Shown here piece after piece: positions 54,367 through 55,688 of a DNA stretch of 55,688 nt; within the stretch, counting starts at the first letter, position 1, and every line of letters begins with the position of its first letter. The notes below the pieces were generated by a model. The model searched no databases. It was not told where the DNA came from and worked only from the letters and a program-made list of their open reading frames with translations. The stretch is from Burkholderiales bacterium (GTDB lineage: Bacteria; Pseudomonadota; Gammaproteobacteria; Burkholderiales; Burkholderiaceae_F). Location of the stretch: positions 1,864,675 to 1,920,362 of the forward strand of contig CP070661.1 of the NCBI GenBank assembly GCA_020355165.1, read 5' to 3'. The position numbers were made by a program, and so were the translations under genes.

Positions 54367-54498
54367 TCAGTCGAGCATCAGAAAGCCGCTCAACAGCCAG
54401 TAGCCGATGGCGGCAAGCGAGACGAGCAGCAGGAGGCCAGCAAGGCCGATCCATGCCACTCGCCCCCGCAACGTCCTGGCAGCACCAAGGGCAACCAC
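54367..54498 (-). CDS. possible 43-residue membrane peptide
   Basis: From a GTG at 54498, with AAGGAAA a few bases upstream, the frame encodes a basic start (MVALGAARTLRGRVA). A strong hydrophobic segment (WIGLAGLLLLVSLAAIGYWL) and LLSGFLMLD follow. The membrane segment is convincing, but the start and expression are unproven and no family is known. It is divergent from the DMT transporter gene. Confidence 0.35.
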   Translation of the reverse strand: MVALGAARTLRGRVAWIGLAGLLLLVSLAAIGYWLLSGFLMLD

Positions 54499-54575
54499 GC
54501 GCCGTTTCCTTCCAGTCCGGCATCACCCGGACGCGTAAGCTTGACACGGATCGTCGCTTTGCGATCGTTGCCGTG

Positions 54576-55628
54576 ATGAACCCGGACGCCCGCCACAGCG
54601 TGGCCGTGGCCCTTGCCTCGGCTGTGCTGTTCGGAGCCAGCACGCCACTGGCCAAGGCCCTTGTCGGCGAACTGCCCGCCGTCCTTCTGGCTGGCCTGCT
54701 GTATCTCGGCAGCGGCATCGGACTGACCGCGGTGCGCCTCGCCCGGGATCGCGGCTGGACCTCGCCGCACCTGCAGCCAGGAGACTGGCAATGGTTCGGC
54801 GGCGCGATCGTGTTCGGCGGTGTTGCCGGGCCGATTCTGCTGATGTTCGGGCTGACCCGGACGGCGGCGTCGACCGCGTCGCTGCTGCTGAACCTCGAGG
54901 CCGTGCTGACGGCGCTGCTGGCCTGGTGCGTCTTTCGCGAGAACGCGGATCGCCGCATCGTGGCCGGCATGCTGCTGATCGTCGCTGGCGGCCTTGCGCT
55001 GTCGTGGGCTCCCGGCGAGCTGCGGCGAAGTGACTGGATCGGGCCGCTGGCGATTGCCGGTGCCTGCCTGTGCTGGGCGGTCGACAACAACCTGACCCGC
55101 AAGGTCTCGGCCGCCGATGCGGTGTTCCTCAGCGCATTCAAGGGTCTCGCTGCCGGGACCGTCAACATGCTGCTGTACCTGCTGCTTGGCGCGGCACCCG
55201 CCAACTGGAGCGCGGCGCCGCTGGCGCTGCTGGTCGGCTTCTTCGGCTACGGCATGAGCCTGATGCTGTTCGTCCTCGCGCTGAGGGGGCTCGGTGCAGC
55301 CCGCACGGGCGCGTACTTCTCGACCGCACCGTTCATCGGCGCCGCCCTCGCCATCACGGTGTTCGGCGAGCCGGCGACGGCGATGTTCTGGCTGGCCGCG
55401 ACGCTGATGGCGATCGGCGTGTGGCTGCACCTGAGCGAGCGGCACGAGCACGAGCATGCGCACGAGGAGATCGAGCACAGCCACGCGCACGTCCATGACG
55501 AGCATCACCAGCACGCGCACGCGTTCGCATGGAACGGCGCCGAGCCGCATACGCATGCCCACCGGCACGCGCCGATCGTTCATCGGCATCCGCACTTCCC
55601 GGACATCCATCACGGGCACCGTCATTGA
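54576..55628 (+). CDS. DMT/EamA transporter with His-rich tail
   Basis: The 350-residue protein has ten membrane helices in two EamA repeats (SVAVALASAVLFGASTPLAK, LLLNLEAVLTALLAWCVFRE, LCWAVDNNLTRKVSAADAVF). A long His-rich cytoplasmic tail follows from about residue 290 (HEHEHAHEEIEHSHAHVHDE and further HxH runs). The tail suggests metal binding or metal-dependent regulation of an exporter. ATG 54576 is chosen; a His-rich DMT of this type recurs in proteobacteria near metal genes, as I recall. The substrate is unknown. Confidence 0.88.
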   Translation: MNPDARHSVAVALASAVLFGASTPLAKALVGELPAVLLAGLLYLGSGIGLTAVRLARDRGWTSPHLQPGDWQWFGGAIVFGGVAGPILLMFGLTRTAASTASLLLNLEAVLTALLAWCVFRENADRRIVAGMLLIVAGGLALSWAPGELRRSDWIGPLAIAGACLCWAVDNNLTRKVSAADAVFLSAFKGLAAGTVNMLLYLLLGAAPANWSAAPLALLVGFFGYGMSLMLFVLALRGLGAARTGAYFSTAPFIGAALAITVFGEPATAMFWLAATLMAIGVWLHLSERHEHEHAHEEIEHSHAHVHDEHHQHAHAFAWNGAEPHTHAHRHAPIVHRHPHFPDIHHGHRH

Positions 55629-55688
55629 GGCAGGCCGGGCCACGAGGCACGCAGCAGCGCCCGGCTGATCCGTTCGAATATCGTCATG

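Noticed and set aside
54541-54569. TTGACA as a -35 for the DMT gene
   Set aside because: There is no convincing -10 at 16-18 bp, and transcription would begin at or after the chosen start codon.

Overview
The window is high-GC bacterial DNA with dense, short-spaced operons. The complete paa gene set under a TetR-type PaaR, fused LivM-LivG transport proteins, MerR-controlled copper genes and many small DUF proteins typical of Burkholderiales/Rhodocyclales all point to a betaproteobacterium. This placement is inferred from gene content only. No rRNA, tRNA or CRISPR array was found.

Region 1 (about 700-21270) is a copper/thiol-redox island on both strands. A CueR-type regulator diverges from a 36-residue membrane peptide and a DUF4396 membrane protein across a near-textbook CueR operator. 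After an IS481 transposase remnant, a long plus-strand series encodes a FIMAH-domain protein, small secreted His/Cys proteins, a TolC-family lipoprotein, a Tat-exported multicopper oxidase, a cupredoxin, a CusF-like chaperone, a DUF411 protein and a DUF1573 protein. It ends with a membrane thiol-electron module (two different CcdA/DsbD-like proteins, a CPIC membrane protein and a TlpA-like thioredoxin). On the minus strand, a second MerR-type regulator with an unusual metal site faces a PbrR/CadR-like promoter. That promoter reads into DUF2933, CopZ, a CopA-type Cu+ ATPase and four small genes. A Met-rich lipoprotein, a SHOCT protein, a Spy/CpxP-like sensor with a tandem Gly/Met repeat, and a second CzcI-like protein close the island. 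No RND pump (CusA/CusB) lies in the window.

Region 2 (21670-25460) holds a ThDP-dependent enzyme, a DUF2783 protein and an FAD aromatic-ring hydroxylase. A 273-bp element with 18-bp inverted ends interrupts it.

Region 3 (25470-43500) is a phenylacetate catabolic cluster. paaY and paaN are on the minus strand; paaG, H, I, K, A, B, C, D, E, R and a paaJ-type thiolase are on the plus strand. A perfect 16-bp TetR-type palindrome sits between the two arms. A branched-chain-amino-acid-type ABC transporter follows and may import the aromatic acid. Separate genes for the PaaZ hydratase domain and PaaF are not seen.

Region 4 (43650-55690) contains a four-gene TRAP transporter operon including a TatT-like lipoprotein, a divergent outer-membrane-like protein, a GFA-family protein, and a probable halohydrin dehalogenase that carries all family signatures. 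It continues with an NTF2-like protein, an FmdB zinc ribbon, an M23 peptidase, glucose-6-phosphate dehydrogenase and a DMT transporter with a His-rich tail.

The most original targets are the copper-linked thiol relay at 9020-12799, the divergent MerR regulator at 17845, the micropeptide at 1238, the mobile 273-bp element and the halohydrin dehalogenase.
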